Below, one piece after another: positions 62,782 to 64,000 of a stretch of DNA of 64,000 bases. The stretch comes from Halorubrum rutilum (GTDB lineage Archaea > Halobacteriota > Halobacteria > Halobacteriales > Haloferacaceae): assembly GCF_024494565.1 (NCBI RefSeq), contig NZ_JANHDN010000002.1, positions 248,001 to 312,000 of the forward strand, in the 5' to 3' direction. A model generated the notes under the pieces. That model saw only the letters and a list, made by a program, of their open reading frames with translations, had not been told where the DNA came from and searched no databases. The position numbers were made by a program, and so were the translations under genes. Numbering within the stretch: the stretch's first letter is position 1; each line of letters begins with the position of its first letter.

Positions 62782-62864
62782 GGGCGTACTCCGCCCCCCG
62801 AGCCCCTAAACGCTCCGCCGGCGAGGTCGCGGGGTCGGCGTCGAGAACGGTCCCGGCGAGCGCG

Positions 62865-63092
62865 TCAGTTCAGCGCGTAGGTGTCGCCGTCGCAGTCGAC
62901 CATCCCCTCCCGCTTGAGGGTCTTCAGGATGCTGTACAGCGAGATTTTCTTCATGCCGAGCGACTCGCCCATCTCCGAGACGGTGGCGTCGCCGTTCGTG
63001 GTCAGGTACAGGTACACGAGCTTCGCGCGGGGCGACTGCAGCTCCGGCGGCAGGGCCGGCGCCGCGGTGCGTGCGGTCTTCGTCTCTATCAT
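62865..63092 (-). CDS. Small winged-helix (TrmB/ArsR-like) DNA-binding protein
   Basis: The 75-residue protein is a single winged helix: SPRAKLVYLYLTTNGDATVS then EMGESLGMKKISLYSILKTL and KREGMVDCDGDTYAL. The start at 63092 is chosen because TTTATTAT on the minus strand (63118-63125) lies about 29 bases upstream. A longer start would overlap this box. Small proteins of this kind are common haloarchaeal regulators. No target is indicated. Confidence 0.8.
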   Translation of the reverse strand: MIETKTARTAAPALPPELQSPRAKLVYLYLTTNGDATVSEMGESLGMKKISLYSILKTLKREGMVDCDGDTYALN

Positions 63093-63327
63093 CTTGTTCG
63101 AAGCGTTGAGTTCGACGATAATAAACCCCCTATACAACGATCGTCGAAAAGGCGCGAAGCGGTCGAGAGCGGGAGCGACTCGCGCGAAACGCGGCGAACC
63201 GGCGACCGCGAGTTCGGCGTCGGGGCGGAACCGGCTCCCGATCGCTCCGGTCGTTTCGACCGACGACGCATACGGGACCGCGCCGAGGCGGTTCCCGTCG
63301 GACCGGGCCCGCGTCGCGGTCGGCGGC

Positions 63328-64000
63328 TCAGTACGAGCGGCTCTTCGGCTCGTACGTCTTGTTCTCGCCTTCGAGGATGGCCGGCTTGTACCAGAGCTCG
63401 GGCTCCCCGTCGTTCCACGAGACGAGCGTGTGCTTCAGCCAGTTCTCGTCTTTCCGCTCTTGGTGTTCCTTCCGCCAGTGGGCGCCGCGGAACTCCTCGC
63501 GGGCGAGCGCGCCCATCGTGAGCGCCTCGGCGATGTCGAGGATGTTCCGCGTCTCCATCGTGTGGATCAGGTCGGTGTTGAACGTCCGGGACGGGTCGGA
63601 GACGGCGACGTCCTCGTACGCCTCGCGCGCCTCGCGGAGGTCGTCGAGCGTCTCTTCGAGCCGGCCCTCCTCGCGGAACACGTTGACGTTGGCGGTCATC
63701 GTCTCCTGGACCTGCGAGCGGATCTCGGCGTGGTTGCGGCCCCGCCGCGAGAGCAGCGCGTCGACGCGGTCCTTGGCCCGGTCGACCGCGGCGCCGAGCA
63801 CGCTGTCGGCGTCCGTCGCCACCGCGCCGCCGTCGGCCGCGGCGGGCCCCTGGCCGCCCGTCTCGCCGACCTCGACCCCGAACTCGTAGTCGGCGGGCTC
63901 CCACTCGCCCTCCTTCCCGGTCGGGATCTCGGCCTCGCCCATGTCCTCGCCGGCGGCGTGCCGACCGGCGCGCTTGCCGAAGACGATGAGCTCGGGGAGC
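63328..64000 (-). CDS. sdhA: Succinate dehydrogenase/fumarate reductase flavoprotein subunit, C-terminal part
   Basis: The frame runs off the window; about 224 residues are visible. The start of the visible part reads LPELIVFGKRAGRHAAGEDM, the end of the FAD domain. The helical block LIHTMETRNILDIAEALTMG follows, then REEFRGAHWRKEHQERKDEN and HTLVSWNDGEPELWYKPAIL, which are diagnostic for the C-terminus of SdhA/FrdA. An acidic insertion (GGQGPAAADGGAVATDADS) is unusual. The 190 bases downstream, up to the HTH gene, hold nothing recognisable. Confidence 0.93.
   Translation of the reverse strand, partial: LPELIVFGKRAGRHAAGEDMGEAEIPTGKEGEWEPADYEFGVEVGETGGQGPAAADGGAVATDADSVLGAAVDRAKDRVDALLSRRGRNHAEIRSQVQETMTANVNVFREEGRLEETLDDLREAREAYEDVAVSDPSRTFNTDLIHTMETRNILDIAEALTMGALAREEFRGAHWRKEHQERKDENWLKHTLVSWNDGEPELWYKPAILEGENKTYEPKSRSY

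Overview
The window is chromosomal DNA from a haloarchaeon, most likely Halorubrum or a close relative. The evidence is very high GC, strongly acidic proteomes, TATA-like boxes about 25-30 bases before leaderless starts, Tat lipoproteins and archaeal information genes (aIF5B, NOB1, SUI1, LSm, L37e, deoxyhypusine synthase, RNase J, EndA, CDC48). I see no rRNA, tRNA, CRISPR array or transposase gene. The genus is an inference from gene style and from the dispersed repeats, not a proven assignment.

Layout. 0-5.4 kb: end of a sodium:solute symporter, an exported protein, a MATE exporter divergent from lipoyl synthase, and a substrate-binding lipoprotein whose two halves are in swapped order. 5.4-9.6 kb: a livFGMH-type ABC operon. 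9.7-16.5 kb: gamma-glutamyltransferase, small enzymes, a remnant gene, and a P1B metal ATPase with its likely HTH regulator. 16.7-19.0 kb: a radical SAM/SPASM enzyme with its small partner protein and a convergent HTH_10 regulator. 19.1-21.7 kb: a salactin-like actin homologue, UbiA and SUI1. 21.8-28.0 kb: transglutaminase-DUF58-MoxR operon and dihydroorotase. 28.3-35.0 kb: SerS, a LURP-one-like protein, EndA, a CDC48-type AAA ATPase and a rhomboid. 35.0-41.2 kb: NikR, PadR, HAD, LWR-salt, cis-prenyltransferase, NOB1, PRC-barrel, aIF5B. 41.3-45.6 kb: an NAD(P)-binding protein and a ModE-like regulator divergent from tupABC (tungstate uptake). 46.0-54.3 kb: HIT, methionine aminopeptidase, sensor kinase, peroxiredoxin, EamA exporter, isoprenyl diphosphate synthase-RNase J. 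54.6-64 kb: LSm-L37e, a luciferase-like oxidoreductase, deoxyhypusine synthase-SAMP, a potassium-channel/TrkA-C cluster, an atypical uracil-DNA glycosylase, a small HTH protein, and the C-terminus of a succinate dehydrogenase/fumarate reductase flavoprotein.

The most unusual feature is a dispersed structured repeat of about 260-290 bp. Three full copies (45781-46040, 50334-50599, 56366-56646) each lie between convergent genes. One shortened copy (28118-28239) and at least two edge fragments are also present. The copies share a long stem and fixed single-stranded blocks, but two other hairpins differ in sequence between copies while staying paired on both arms. That points to selection on structure, either RNA or single-stranded DNA. 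The second strong oddity is the rearranged branched-chain-type binding protein (3810-5201): its natural C-terminal half precedes its natural N-terminal half inside one reading frame. Other points worth attention are a SAMP1-like protein with four residues after its diglycine, a probable one-base frameshift in a small gene near 13.1 kb, and the radical SAM pair.
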